NCBI GenBank assembly: GCA_031262745.1
Contig: JAISHE010000012.1
Coordinates: 1-64,000 of the forward strand
Direction of reading: 5' to 3'
Length of the DNA stretch: 64,000 nt
DNA from: Culturomica sp.
Lineage (GTDB): Bacteria; Bacteroidota; Bacteroidia; Bacteroidales; Marinifilaceae
A model generated the notes under the pieces. That model saw nothing but the letters and a program-made list of their open reading frames with translations. It made no database searches and was not told the DNA's origin. Position numbers and translations under genes: made by a program. The stretch's first letter is position 1. Each line of letters starts with the position of its first letter. Below, one piece after another: positions 27,077-37,106 of this stretch.

Positions 27077-29257
27077 ATGAATAATGTACTTTTTTGGCTC
27101 GTACCGATTTGCTCGGTTATAGCATTGGTGTTCGCTTGGTTCTTCTTTAAAGGAATGATGAAAGAAGAAGAGGGAACAGACACTATGAAACGTATTGCGG
27201 GACATGTTCGCAAAGGAGCTATGGCTTATTTGAAACAGCAATATAAAATTGTAGGTGTTGTATTCTTGATACTCTGTATTTTATTTGCATGGATGGCATT
27301 CGGACCGGGATTGCAAAACAAATGGGTGTGGGTGGCATTTCTTTCGGGAGGTTTCTTCTCCGGTTTGGCGGGTTTCATAGGAATGAAAACGGCTACTTAT
27401 GCTTCCGCACGCACGGCAAATGCCGCACGTCGCAGTATGAACGACGGCTTGAAAGTGGCATTTCGTTCGGGAGCCGTGATGGGCTTAACGGTGGTAGGCT
27501 TAGCGTTGTTGGACATTTCTTTGTGGTGGCTTATATTGGATGAATTTGTTGAAGATGTGAACGCTTCCCACAAGGCGATAATGATAACTACCACTATGCT
27601 TACCTTTGGTATGGGTGCTTCATTGCAGGCATTGTTTGCAAGAGTTGGCGGAGGTATATTCACCAAAGCCGCTGATGTGGGTGCCGACTTAGTAGGTAAA
27701 GTTGAAGCCGGCATACCGGAAGATGACCCGCGTAATCCGGCTACTATTGCCGACAACGTGGGCGACAACGTGGGCGACGTTGCAGGCATGGGTGCCGACC
27801 TTTACGAATCTTATTGCGGTTCTATTCTTGCAACGGCTGCGCTTGGTGCCGGAGCTTTTGCAGCTTCCGACCTACAATTAAATGCCATTTTGGCTCCTAT
27901 GTTGATTGCAGCCTTTGGGGTTGTTCTTTCGTTGCTCGGTATATTTATGGTTCGCACAAAAGAGGGTGCTTCCCAAATACAATTGTTGCGTTCTTTGGAT
28001 AGAGGTGTGAACACAAGTTCCGTGCTCATCATTGCCGCAAGTTTCTTGGTGGTTTACCTTTTAGGTTTGAGCTATTGGATTTGCGGTTCCATCATTGTAG
28101 GATTGATTACGGGTGTGATAATCGGTAAAATAACCGAATACTACACTTCCCATGCTTATAAACCCACACAGGAAATTGCAAAAAGCGGCGAAACCGGTCC
28201 TGCAACCGTTATTATAAAAGGTATAGGAACGGGAATGATCTCTACGGCTATGCCTGTTCTAACAATTGTTGCCGGTATTATCTTCTCTTATTTATTTGCA
28301 GCGGAATTTGATATAACCAAGATGTCAATGGGACTTTACGGAGTGGGAATTGCAGCTGTCGGCATGCTTTCAACTCTTGGAATCACTCTTGCCACCGATG
28401 CTTATGGTCCTATTGCCGACAATGCAGGCGGAAATGCGGAAATGAGTGGTTTGGGAAAAGAAGTGCGTCAGCGCACAGATGCACTTGATGCACTCGGCAA
28501 CACAACGGCTGCCACCGGTAAAGGTTTTGCAATCGGTTCGGCTGCGCTCACAGGTTTGGCTTTGCTTGCTTCGTATATTGAAGAAATAAAAATCGGACTA
28601 CTGCGCTTGGGAGAAACAACCATAGAAGTGGGCGGCAAAGCTATCGACACTGCCACTGCCGGTTTCAGTGATTTCATGACATTTTATAATGTAACCCTTA
28701 TGAATCCCGCCGTGCTTTCCGGAGTATTTATCGGTTCCGTGATGGCATTCCTTTTCTGTGGATTGACGATGAATGCTGTGGGACGTGCTGCACAGAAAAT
28801 GGTTAATGAGGTGCGCCGTCAATTTCGTGAAATCAAAGGCATCATGACCGGAGAAGCAGAACCGGATTATGCAAGATGTGTTGAGATTTCCACCAAAGGA
28901 GCACAGCATGAAATGCTCTTCCCATCGCTTATGGCAATAATAGTGCCTGTGATTACGGGTTTGATATTCGGTGTAGCCGGAGTGATGGGATTACTTGTTG
29001 GCGGACTCGGTTCGGGTTTCGTATTGGCAATATTCATGGCTAATTCGGGAGGAGCTTGGGACAATGCCAAAAAGTTTGTCGAAGAAGGTAATCTCGGCGG
29101 CAAAGGTTCGGAAACACATAAAGCCACCGTCATTGGCGACACGGTTGGCGATCCTTTCAAGGATACATCAGGTCCGAGCCTCAATATACTAATCAAGTTG
29201 ATGAGCATGGTATCCATTGTTGTTGCCGGTCTCACCTGCGCTTACAGCATATTGTAA
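27077..29257 (+). CDS. hppA: Membrane-bound, K+-stimulated pyrophosphatase (ion pump)
   Basis: A 726-residue polytopic membrane protein with the pyrophosphate-binding loops [17 protein letters not shown] and [20 protein letters not shown], and the late [18 protein letters not shown]. It couples pyrophosphate hydrolysis to Na+ or H+ export. The [10 protein letters not shown] segment carries alanine where K+-independent enzymes have lysine, so it should need K+. The first segments also hold the MKEEEGT loop seen in Na+-pumping forms. It has its own promoter and a strong terminator. Confidence 0.95.
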   Translation: MNNVLFWLVPICSVIALVFAWFFFKGMMKEEEGTDTMKRIAGHVRKGAMAYLKQQYKIVGVVFLILCILFAWMAFGPGLQNKWVWVAFLSGGFFSGLAGFIGMKTATYASARTANAARRSMNDGLKVAFRSGAVMGLTVVGLALLDISLWWLILDEFVEDVNASHKAIMITTTMLTFGMGASLQALFARVGGGIFTKAADVGADLVGKVEAGIPEDDPRNPATIADNVGDNVGDVAGMGADLYESYCGSILATAALGAGAFAASDLQLNAILAPMLIAAFGVVLSLLGIFMVRTKEGASQIQLLRSLDRGVNTSSVLIIAASFLVVYLLGLSYWICGSIIVGLITGVIIGKITEYYTSHAYKPTQEIAKSGETGPATVIIKGIGTGMISTAMPVLTIVAGIIFSYLFAAEFDITKMSMGLYGVGIAAVGMLSTLGITLATDAYGPIADNAGGNAEMSGLGKEVRQRTDALDALGNTTAATGKGFAIGSAALTGLALLASYIEEIKIGLLRLGETTIEVGGKAIDTATAGFSDFMTFYNVTLMNPAVLSGVFIGSVMAFLFCGLTMNAVGRAAQKMVNEVRRQFREIKGIMTGEAEPDYARCVEISTKGAQHEMLFPSLMAIIVPVITGLIFGVAGVMGLLVGGLGSGFVLAIFMANSGGAWDNAKKFVEEGNLGGKGSETHKATVIGDTVGDPFKDTSGPSLNILIKLMSMVSIVVAGLTCAYSIL

Positions 29258-29292
29258 AGCCACATCTCACTTTATTTATAAACAAATACAAT

Positions 29293-29329
29293 GTAGGGGT
29301 TCAATATTATTTTGAATCCCTACTTTTTT
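29293..29329 (+). terminator. Rho-independent terminator after hppA
   Basis: gtaggggttcaa pairs with ttgaatccctac around loop tattatt. A run of six T follows (29324-29329). Confidence 0.85.
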
Positions 29330-29578
29330 GCATAATTACATATCTTCGGACATGGAAAATTGCGACACACCCGATAATTATTGGGGATATACTTTTCCAC
29401 ATATAACAACATACGCCCACTCTTCAGGCTCATAAAAAATAATATCCCAAATAATATCTTCAAAAGGTTAAAGTTTAAAGCTTTTTACTCCAAGTTTAGA
29501 GTTCCGAACTCCGAAGTCGATGCTTTGAACTCCGACATCGATGTTTTGAACTCCAAATTAAATGCTCTGAATATACCC
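29330..29578. other. Spacer DNA between hppA and the CRISPR array, with a degenerate ~21-bp repeat
   Basis: No convincing gene. Near 29368-29460 a 14-bp near-perfect inverted repeat (attattggggatat / atatcccaaataat) occurs. From about 29500 to 29575 a degenerate unit around tttgaactccgacatcgatg occurs about four times and would read as heptad-like LNSxID if translated. This borders the leader-distal end of the array. Confidence 0.6.
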
Positions 29579-32500
29579 CACTTAATCCTTGTTATAGTGG
29601 AAATTGCTCTCTGATTAGAAAAAGAAATTAATTAAATATCAATACTATGGAAAGTCTTAATCCTTGTTATAGTGGAAATTGCTCTCTGATAAGAATCAAT
29701 CTGGATTCTCCATGAGGAGGGGGAAGTCTTAATCCTTGTTATAGTGGAAATTGCTCTCTGATCCTTAGTTTTAAGAAGACATTTATAAGGATTATTATTG
29801 TCTTAATCCTTGTTATAGTGGAAATTGCTCTCTGATGTGTCTCACAAAGAAGGCACCAAAAAAAGAATAGATATGTCTTAATCCTTGTTATAGTGGAAAT
29901 TGCTCTCTGATTTGTTGACGAGGAAAATTATTTAATTTACTTATAAAAAGTCTTAATCCTTGTTATAGTGGAAATTGCTCTCTGATAGTTTATTCGCTGT
30001 TTTTTTGCCCTTTTTAATAAGTCTTAATCCTTGTTATAGTGGAAATTGCTCTCTGATTGAGCTTACTCCGAAACACAGCTATTAGACGTTTGCCCGTCTT
30101 AATCCTTGTTATAGTGGAAATTGCTCTCTGATTTCGGCGTGTATACAAGGAAAAGTGGGTAAAACCAAGAGGGTCTTAATCCTTGTTATAGTGGAAATTG
30201 CTCTCTGATGAGGCCACAAGAGGCAGGCTAATAATACCTGCCTCAGGGTCTTAATCCTTGTTATAGTGGAAATTGCTCTCTGATTAACGGAAAACGAATT
30301 ACGTTTGAAGTTAAATTTTCCTAACTGTCTTAATCCTTGTTATAGTGGAAATTGCTCTCTGATGATAATATTATTATAACTATTGTAATAATATTATTAA
30401 GTCTTAATCCTTGTTATAGTGGAAATTGCTCTCTGATAAACCGCTAAGAAAAGAATAAAAGTCATAACTGAAGCGTCTTAATCCTTGTTATAGTGGAAAT
30501 TGCTCTCTGATAATGCCTAAAAAGTTACGGTGAATTTTGTAGGCATCTTGTCTTAATCCTTGTTATAGTGGAAATTGCTCTCTGATATAAACCTTACTCC
30601 ACATAAAATAAGTGTAGAGACAGTCTTAATCCTTGTTATAGTGGAAATTGCTCTCTGATACCTTACTCCACATAAAATAAGTGTAGAGACATCGGCAGTC
30701 TTAATCCTTGTTATAGTGGAAATTGCTCTCTGATATCCAGGACTTTCCAAGAGGAGACCAGAAAGAGGAAAGGTCTTAATCCTTGTTATAGTGGAAATTG
30801 CTCTCTGATATCAACTCTCATGACGCGACAATTCGATATGAATGAGTCTTAATCCTTGTTATAGTGGAAATTGCTCTCTGATCCGGCTCGTATTGCAAAT
30901 GCCAACAATTAACCTTATAACAGTCTTAATCCTTGTTATAGTGGAAATTGCTCTCTGATTGTTGAGGCTTTTCAACAGGTAATAAAATAAAATTGTCTTA
31001 ATCCTTGTTATAGTGGAAATTGCTCTCTGATGGAAGACCCGTTGAAATAGTTGCCAAAAACGACGGTTTGTCTTAATCCTTGTTATAGTGGAAATTGCTC
31101 TCTGATCGACTAACAGCGATAAAAAAATAGAAGAATGTATAGAGTCTTAATCCTTGTTATAGTGGAAATTGCTCTCTGATAACTTTATGGCTGAAGCGTT
31201 TAAGATTTTATCTTTCCGAAAGGTCTTAATCCTTGTTATAGTGGAAATTGCTCTCTGATTAAAACTACAAGATATAAAGAAGTATCTTATGAGGTCTTAA
31301 TCCTTGTTATAGTGGAAATTGCTCTCTGATTAGGGCCTCACGCTTTCAACAGCATCATCCAAGCTATGTCTTAATCCTTGTTATAGTGGAAATTGCTCTC
31401 TGATTATGACAATTTTGATAATAAATTGTTAATTAATTCGTCTTAATCCTTGTTATAGTGGAAATTGCTCTCTGATGAAGCCCTATTCAGCAGCTTGAAA
31501 TCGTCTTGAATTATGTCTTAATCCTTGTTATAGTGGAAATTGCTCTCTGATTAATATTATCACTTCCGTTGTTGGGCAAAACGAAGAAATGTCTTAATCC
31601 TTGTTATAGTGGAAATTGCTCTCTGATCCATGATTATTGCAAGAAAGACAAATACGGTCTATTCCTTGTGTCTTAATCCTTGTTATAGTGGAAATTGCTC
31701 TCTGATTCTCAGAAAACAGAGAGTTAGTGATAAATCGCTACAACGTCTTAATCCTTGTTATAGTGGAAATTGCTCTCTGATTTTTGTACACGCCAACATT
31801 TATTTTGTAGCGAAAATGTCTTAATCCTTGTTATAGTGGAAATTGCTCTCTGATTCACGATGTAAAGGTCAATCGTCTTATAAAGATGAAGTCTTAATCC
31901 TTGTTATAGTGGAAATTGCTCTCTGATATTATTTATATTTGCCCCCGATAAAGGGCGTAAAGGGTTGTCTTAATCCTTGTTATAGTGGAAATTGCTCTCT
32001 GATTTAAGAAAGGAAACGCTTCTAAAACACCAAACCATCCGTGTCTTAATCCTTGTTATAGTGGAAATTGCTCTCTGATTGAAACAGTGGGAACCGAAGA
32101 GTTTTGGAAGAGGGAGTCTTAATCCTTGTTATAGTGGAAATTGCTCTCTGATTAAAGATGGAAATTTCATTCGTAAATCTTACTCCAGTCTTAATCCTTG
32201 TTATAGTGGAAATTGCTCTCTGATCTCCCCACCAAATCGTGGTGGAGGCCGCAAGAGGAAGGGTCTTAATCCTTGTTATAGTGGAAATTGCTCTCTGATA
32301 GGGATGAAAATGGAGTTATTGTTGGATGTAAAGGGTCTTAATCCTTGTTATAGTGGAAATTGCTCTCTGATGGAGTTGTTGTTGCATGTAAAGGCTTAGC
32401 ACATGTCTGTCTTAATCCTTGTTATAGTGGAAATTGCTCTCTGATACAATTTATATTGTCTCTTCCCTAACTGCACAAGCGTCTTAATCCTTGTTATAGT

Positions 32501-33637
32501 GGAAATTGCTCTCTGATACTATGCTTGGCAACAGAAAATAGCAACACAAGGAGGTCTTAATCCTTGTTATAGTGGAAATTGCTCTCTGATGAATGCGGAA
32601 ATTTGTAGCTTCGGCAACTTTGCGGAGGTCTTAATCCTTGTTATAGTGGAAATTGCTCTCTGATAATCATGCCCAAGACTTTTTGGGCAAATTTCCCGTG
32701 AAGTCTTAATCCTTGTTATAGTGGAAATTGCTCTCTGATAGCCGCAAACCTGTGGTTGAAACCAGAGAATCGTCGTCTTAATCCTTGTTATAGTGGAAAT
32801 TGCTCTCTGATGCAGAGTCCACGAGCGAAACAGTAGGAACAATTCCTGTCTTAATCCTTGTTATAGTGGAAATTGCTCTCTGATTTAAAAGATTCGTGGC
32901 AGCATTCTGAAAGGTGTGGATGTCTTAATCCTTGTTATAGTGGAAATTGCTCTCTGATACTATTGGAAGGCTAATAATACCTTCCTCAGGCATTATAGCT
33001 GTCTTAATCCTTGTTATAGTGGAAATTGCTCTCTGATCAAATGCCTAAAGGACATGAAAAAAAAGATACTGATAAATTGTCTTAATCCTTGTTATAGTGG
33101 AAATTGCTCTCTGATTATAAAAATGAAAAAAATTATTTTAAGAGGCATCACCTTGTCTTAATCCTTGTTATAGTGGAAATTGCTCTCTGATGAAGCAGTT
33201 GGAACCGAAAGTTTCTGGAAAAGGGGTCTTAATCCTTGTTATAGTGGAAATTGCTCTCTGATATTAAATAAACAAAAAATATGGCTTATTTATCACAAGT
33301 CTTAATCCTTGTTATAGTGGAAATTGCTCTCTGATTAGATTTTTCTACAGAACTTATTGCAATTCTTAAAAATGTCTTAATCCTTGTTATAGTGGAAATT
33401 GCTCTCTGATTTTAAACAATTATGGCAGAAAAAGCTAAAAAAATGGAAGTCTTAATCCTTGTTATAGTGGAAATTGCTCTCTGATTGCGAGTCCTATTAG
33501 AGGATATATTAGTGAAGACGGTGGGTCTTAATCCTTGTTATAGTGGAAATTGCTCTCTGATTGAAGGAGCTAAACGTCTTAACGGTATTCGTATTAAAAA
33601 GTCTTAATCCTTGTTATAGTGGAAATTGCTCTCTGAT
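29579..33637 (-). CRISPR. CRISPR array, 55 repeats of 37 bp, 54 spacers
   Basis: On the plus strand the repeat runs GTCTTAATCCTTG ... GCTCTCTGAT. Every copy I read is identical except the leftmost (29579-29615), which has CA instead of the first two bases. That degenerate end and a promoter-like box beside the right end indicate transcription on the minus strand, with the leader at 33638-33820, in line with the cas operon. In that direction the repeat ends ATTAAGAC, close to the ATTGAAAC handle of many type III systems. Spacers are 34-42 bp. Several spacers are related to one another (9/46, 14/15, 34/49, 37/38, numbered from the left). Long uniform repeats suggest a maintained, active array. 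Confidence 0.98.
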
Positions 33638-33820
33638 AGTATAACGACAAATGTATTAATTTTCAAAGTTTTACTATAATAAATTATCTAAAAGTTACTG
33701 AAAAACTGTACCTTATCCCAAATGCGAAATTAGTATTTTTATTCAATATATCAAAGAACGCTTTTTATAGTGATTAGAGTTTAGCACTTTGTCCCCAAAC
33801 TACACTCTAATAACCATCAA
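33638..33820 (-). promoter_or_regulatory. CRISPR leader and promoter
   Basis: A very AT-rich, 183-bp gap between the array and cas2. On the minus strand TACATTTGT (33647-33655) matches the Bacteroidota -7 box and would start transcription almost at the first repeat. Being next to the perfect-repeat end, it is also where new spacers should be inserted. Confidence 0.7.
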
Positions 33821-34291
33821 CTAAAAAAACAGCGTATTTCTGTTTTTGAGTACAACATCTACGTCTAAACTTTTGCCGATAATTCGCATGGCTTGCAGAT
33901 AGTCTGTTGAAATAGGGCAGACGATAATACTATCTTCATTCTCGTAACAGGCTTGCACCGCTGCAAGGTCATCTTTTATCTGCGCGTACACCGCATGTTC
34001 GGCGTCGGCAAGAAAAATGGATTTCTGAATACGCATACATCCTTTGCGCAATAGATATTTTACCACCTGATTGCGAACCTTGTTGTTTTCTATGTCATAC
34101 ATTACAAAAAATATCATACGTAACTTACTGTGTTTCTTATTTACAATTCCTAAAATTTGCTGCACCCGCTGTTCTACAGAAGGCAATTCATCGTCCGGAG
34201 AAACTATAGGTAATGGTTCTCGCGGCAATCCCGAAGTGTACAACTTCAACATTCGCTCGGCAAACGATATTTCTTTCTTTTTTCTTGGCAT
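33821..34291 (-). CDS. cas2: CRISPR adaptation protein Cas2 with N-terminal extension
   Basis: A 156-residue protein. Residues 59-156 are the Cas2 ferredoxin-like core: MIFFVMYDIENNKVRNQVVK with the conserved Asp at about 66, then GCMRIQKSIFLAD. Cas2 bridges two Cas1 dimers during spacer integration. An extension of 58 residues precedes the core, starting MPRKKKEISFAERM. Translation could start at Met59 instead, but the upstream frame is open and the usual Cas2 is about 90 residues, so an N-terminal tail is likely. It is the last gene before the leader and is 97 bp downstream of the primase-polymerase gene. Confidence 0.9.
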   Translation of the reverse strand: MPRKKKEISFAERMLKLYTSGLPREPLPIVSPDDELPSVEQRVQQILGIVNKKHSKLRMIFFVMYDIENNKVRNQVVKYLLRKGCMRIQKSIFLADAEHAVYAQIKDDLAAVQACYENEDSIIVCPISTDYLQAMRIIGKSLDVDVVLKNRNTLFF

Positions 34292-34388
34292 CTTTTTAGA
34301 GTTTAGAGTTTAGTTTTTGAGAGAGAGTTTTGGTGCTGGCTTTCAACATCTTTTGTGATTCGATAGCCTACACACTACTATCTACATT

Positions 34389-36671
34389 CTAAACTCTACT
34401 AACTTCAACCGCATTCTCGGTTTCTTTATTCTTTTTCGCATCAAAGCCTTTTTCAAGATAGAATTTAACTTTTTGTCCTACAGCTGCTTTCCCTTTACAG
34501 TCTTTCAAGCGGAAATAATACGATTTATGGCTGGCAGTTTCAATAAATCCGGCTTTACCGTTAGGTAAAATCGTTTTGATAACACCGCTCAGCAGCTGTC
34601 GGTCGGCAAATTTCAGACGGCTCCAAAGTCGCTTTGCTTCCTGTATCGGCGGATGCTCTGCATGTTCATGCAAAGCACCGGCTAATTCCCGTTGTGTTTG
34701 CGCTTCCTCGTTCATTCCCAGTGCCTTCAAAATATCAGCCATCGTGTTGAACAAACCGGCTTTCTTATCCAAATCACCACTGTTGAGGGCGGCGTCCAAA
34801 GCATATTGAAGTGCTTCTTTGTGCTTGCCTTGCCGGTGGAGTTGTTCGGCAATTTCTCGCTGAATAAACCATTCTTTCTTGCGTCTCAATAATTCGAGTT
34901 GCTGTGCAAGGGCTTCGGCGTATAGTCCCTTGCCTTCGTAGCAAAGTCCTATGCGCCAACGAAACCACACGTCGTTATCATAATGCAATGGCGAAACGGT
35001 TTCCAATGCTTTGTTGCACAATTCCATACATTCGTCCCAACGACCTTTTTCCAACAATGCTTTGCTGCGCCAAGCGTAATATTGTTCTTTTTTGGAAGCC
35101 AATTCACGCTGTTCACCATTTCTATCTGTAAATGAAAATGTTTCGGTGTCAAGCAGTTCAGGATTAAGTTTTTCTGTCCATTCCAAGATTTTGTCGGTTT
35201 GATAAGAGGCTTTACCTATCAAATAATTCAGTATTTTAAAAACGGTTACCGTATAAGCCGAATATTTATCATCTTGTCTGGTTAAATTCGTAACTGCATT
35301 TGCTGCTCGATAAAATATAATCTCGTCTTTAATTGGTTCGGGAGAGATTTCCGTGTAATAAATACACCAAGCATATAGTCCGTTATTCGGTTCAAAAGTA
35401 TGATTAATTTTGTAAACCTCACGGCATACATTAAGAGCATCTTTGTATCGTTTTAATTGCTTAAGGCAAAAAGCGTAACGCCAGCCGTCCCACTCATTGC
35501 AGTCTTCGCGAAATCCTTCCCACAACGAGCGATATAGCGGCAAGGCTTCGGCGAAATTCTTTTCCGAATGGAAAGTGTTAGCTTGTTGTCGAAGCATTTC
35601 TGTTTCAGTAATAGAATTTCCTTCGGGGATATGAAATTGTTTATTGTTTATAAGCACATAATCTTCAATGAAATTGCCGATATATTCTGCCATTAAATTG
35701 TTCAACTGCTCGGAAGTGCCTTGTCTTGGTGATTTCACGACTGAAAATCCACGTTTACCAAAAAACAGATTGATTTCGGCTTGCGCTAATCCGGCTCGGA
35801 ATTTGAATTTTTTCCCATAGCTGATATTTTCAACACTTTCGGTGCTAATGCCCGATTCGCCGATGTATTGCAACAGTTTTTCGAGAATTTGATTTAATTC
35901 TTCCGGAACGTATACTTGCGGTTTTTGTCGTGGTAGTCGTGTCTTAGCTTGTAATCGTTCTTTTATAAAGGCAATAGCATCATCGGATATTTGTCTTGTA
36001 GATTTTTCAACCGGTGCATTTATTTTTTCCTCTTTTGCTTCCTTGTCTAATTCCCGTTGTAGTTCACCAACCATAAAAGGATTGCTGAAATCCACAAAGT
36101 CGCTCATCCGGACTGTTTCGGCATCGGGATTGAAAAATGCTTGCGGGTCGTGGCTAAGGAAACAAGCACGTGAAACGTCGCTGGTAGCTTTGTCCACCGC
36201 CTGTGCAAAACCGTATTGCGTCGCCAGCACTTGAATAAAAACCTTGTAAAACAAGGAGTATTTGCCTGCATCGTAGCATTTTTCACTAAGGTGGAAAAGC
36301 AATTTCAAGCCGTCTTCGCTTGGCGAAACAAAACAAAGCATCACTCGACTGTCGGCAATCAATCGTGAGCGCAAGCTGTCCATGCTCAGTCCCTTTTCTG
36401 CAATATGGTCAATATCAACGATAAAGTATTCAATACTACCGAAATTTTCAATGCGGCGATACGGCGGATTGAAGATGCCGCAAACCACGTAGGGTAGTTC
36501 GCGTTTCATCACGCCGTATTGTTTTTTATCAATCGTGCGAATTAATCGTAGTCGGGCAATCTGATTCAGCGTAACTTCATCGGGTTGTTGAATCATTTCA
36601 GACAGTTGCTGAGGCTCAATGCCGGTCAGCGGATCGTCTTTTTGCGTTATTTTTTTTCCTATAGATAACAT
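34389..36671 (-). CDS. CRISPR-associated primase-polymerase (CAPP-like): Prim-Pol, TPR and cold-shock-like domains
   Basis: A 760-residue protein. The N-terminal BT4734/VirE-N-like Prim-Pol domain has the metal motif FIVDIDHI (Asp86, Asp88), SPSEDGLKLLFHL (about 116-128), and D155 with SRACFLSHDP. These match motifs I-III of archaeo-eukaryotic primases. Residues about 240-335 form an uncharacterised linker domain. TPR-like helix pairs fill about 355-680. Residues about 690-758 look like a cold-shock/OB domain (GVIKTILPNGKAGFIE). AEP proteins of this kind next to type III cas1 and cas2 are known as CAPPs and are linked to adaptation. Here it would be translated right after cas1 were it not for the inserted GxxExxY cassette. 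Confidence 0.85.
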   Translation of the reverse strand: MLSIGKKITQKDDPLTGIEPQQLSEMIQQPDEVTLNQIARLRLIRTIDKKQYGVMKRELPYVVCGIFNPPYRRIENFGSIEYFIVDIDHIAEKGLSMDSLRSRLIADSRVMLCFVSPSEDGLKLLFHLSEKCYDAGKYSLFYKVFIQVLATQYGFAQAVDKATSDVSRACFLSHDPQAFFNPDAETVRMSDFVDFSNPFMVGELQRELDKEAKEEKINAPVEKSTRQISDDAIAFIKERLQAKTRLPRQKPQVYVPEELNQILEKLLQYIGESGISTESVENISYGKKFKFRAGLAQAEINLFFGKRGFSVVKSPRQGTSEQLNNLMAEYIGNFIEDYVLINNKQFHIPEGNSITETEMLRQQANTFHSEKNFAEALPLYRSLWEGFREDCNEWDGWRYAFCLKQLKRYKDALNVCREVYKINHTFEPNNGLYAWCIYYTEISPEPIKDEIIFYRAANAVTNLTRQDDKYSAYTVTVFKILNYLIGKASYQTDKILEWTEKLNPELLDTETFSFTDRNGEQRELASKKEQYYAWRSKALLEKGRWDECMELCNKALETVSPLHYDNDVWFRWRIGLCYEGKGLYAEALAQQLELLRRKKEWFIQREIAEQLHRQGKHKEALQYALDAALNSGDLDKKAGLFNTMADILKALGMNEEAQTQRELAGALHEHAEHPPIQEAKRLWSRLKFADRQLLSGVIKTILPNGKAGFIETASHKSYYFRLKDCKGKAAVGQKVKFYLEKGFDAKKNKETENAVEVSRV

Positions 36672-36683
36672 ATCGTTTTGTTT

Positions 36684-37106
36684 TTAGCACACAGATGACA
36701 CAGATTGAAGAGATTTGCACCGTTTCTTTATGTCGTTATCGAAAATCTTACGACGAATTTCAGGCTTCATTCCGAAGTTCAATAATAAGCCAACTTCTTT
36801 GTCTGTCGCTTTTAGATAATTGATTAGTTGCAGTTCATGTTCTTCAATTAAGCAATCTACCGCTTTCAATTCCAAAATTATTAAATCATTGACAATCAAG
36901 TCGGCTTTATATTTTCCAACCACTTGTTGTTGATAATATACATCTATTGCTTTTTGCGTGTCAACTGAAAAGCCTCTGTTTTTTAGCTCAAAATAGAGAG
37001 CATTTTGATAAACGTTCTCCAAAAATCCAAAGCCTAATTCATTATATACGCAATAAAATGCCTGTATAATTCTTTCTGTCAACTCTTTGTGCTTATATTT
37101 TTCCAT
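36684..37106 (-). CDS. GxxExxY protein (PD-(D/E)XK-like)
   Basis: A 140-residue protein with the family signature GFLENVY and the nuclease-like core ADLIVNDLIILELKAV (Asp...Glu-x-Lys). Members are widespread in Bacteroidota and other phyla and their function is unknown. The gene fills a cassette bounded by terminal inverted repeats, which encode its last residues (SVSSVC). The stop TAA uses the flanking TA. It therefore probably arrived as a mobile unit rather than as an original cas gene, although an adaptation nuclease role cannot be excluded. Confidence 0.85.
   Translation of the reverse strand: MEKYKHKELTERIIQAFYCVYNELGFGFLENVYQNALYFELKNRGFSVDTQKAIDVYYQQQVVGKYKADLIVNDLIILELKAVDCLIEEHELQLINYLKATDKEVGLLLNFGMKPEIRRKIFDNDIKKRCKSLQSVSSVC

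Noticed and set aside
29381..29614. A 77-codon plus-strand frame ending inside the first repeat
   Set aside because: It runs into the CRISPR repeat and has no promoter or conserved domain; only its heptad-like pattern is noted.
31630..32399. Open frames across the CRISPR array encoding LNPCYSGNCSLI repeats
   Set aside because: They are translations of the CRISPR repeats; the repeat period is not a multiple of three throughout and no start signals exist.
30553..32842. Minus-strand frames with RAISTITRIKT repeats in the array
   Set aside because: Same cause: repeat-encoded peptides interrupted by spacers.
29579..33637. Transcription of the array on the plus strand
   Set aside because: The degenerate repeat is at the left end, the promoter-like leader is at the right end, and the minus-strand repeat end resembles a type III handle.
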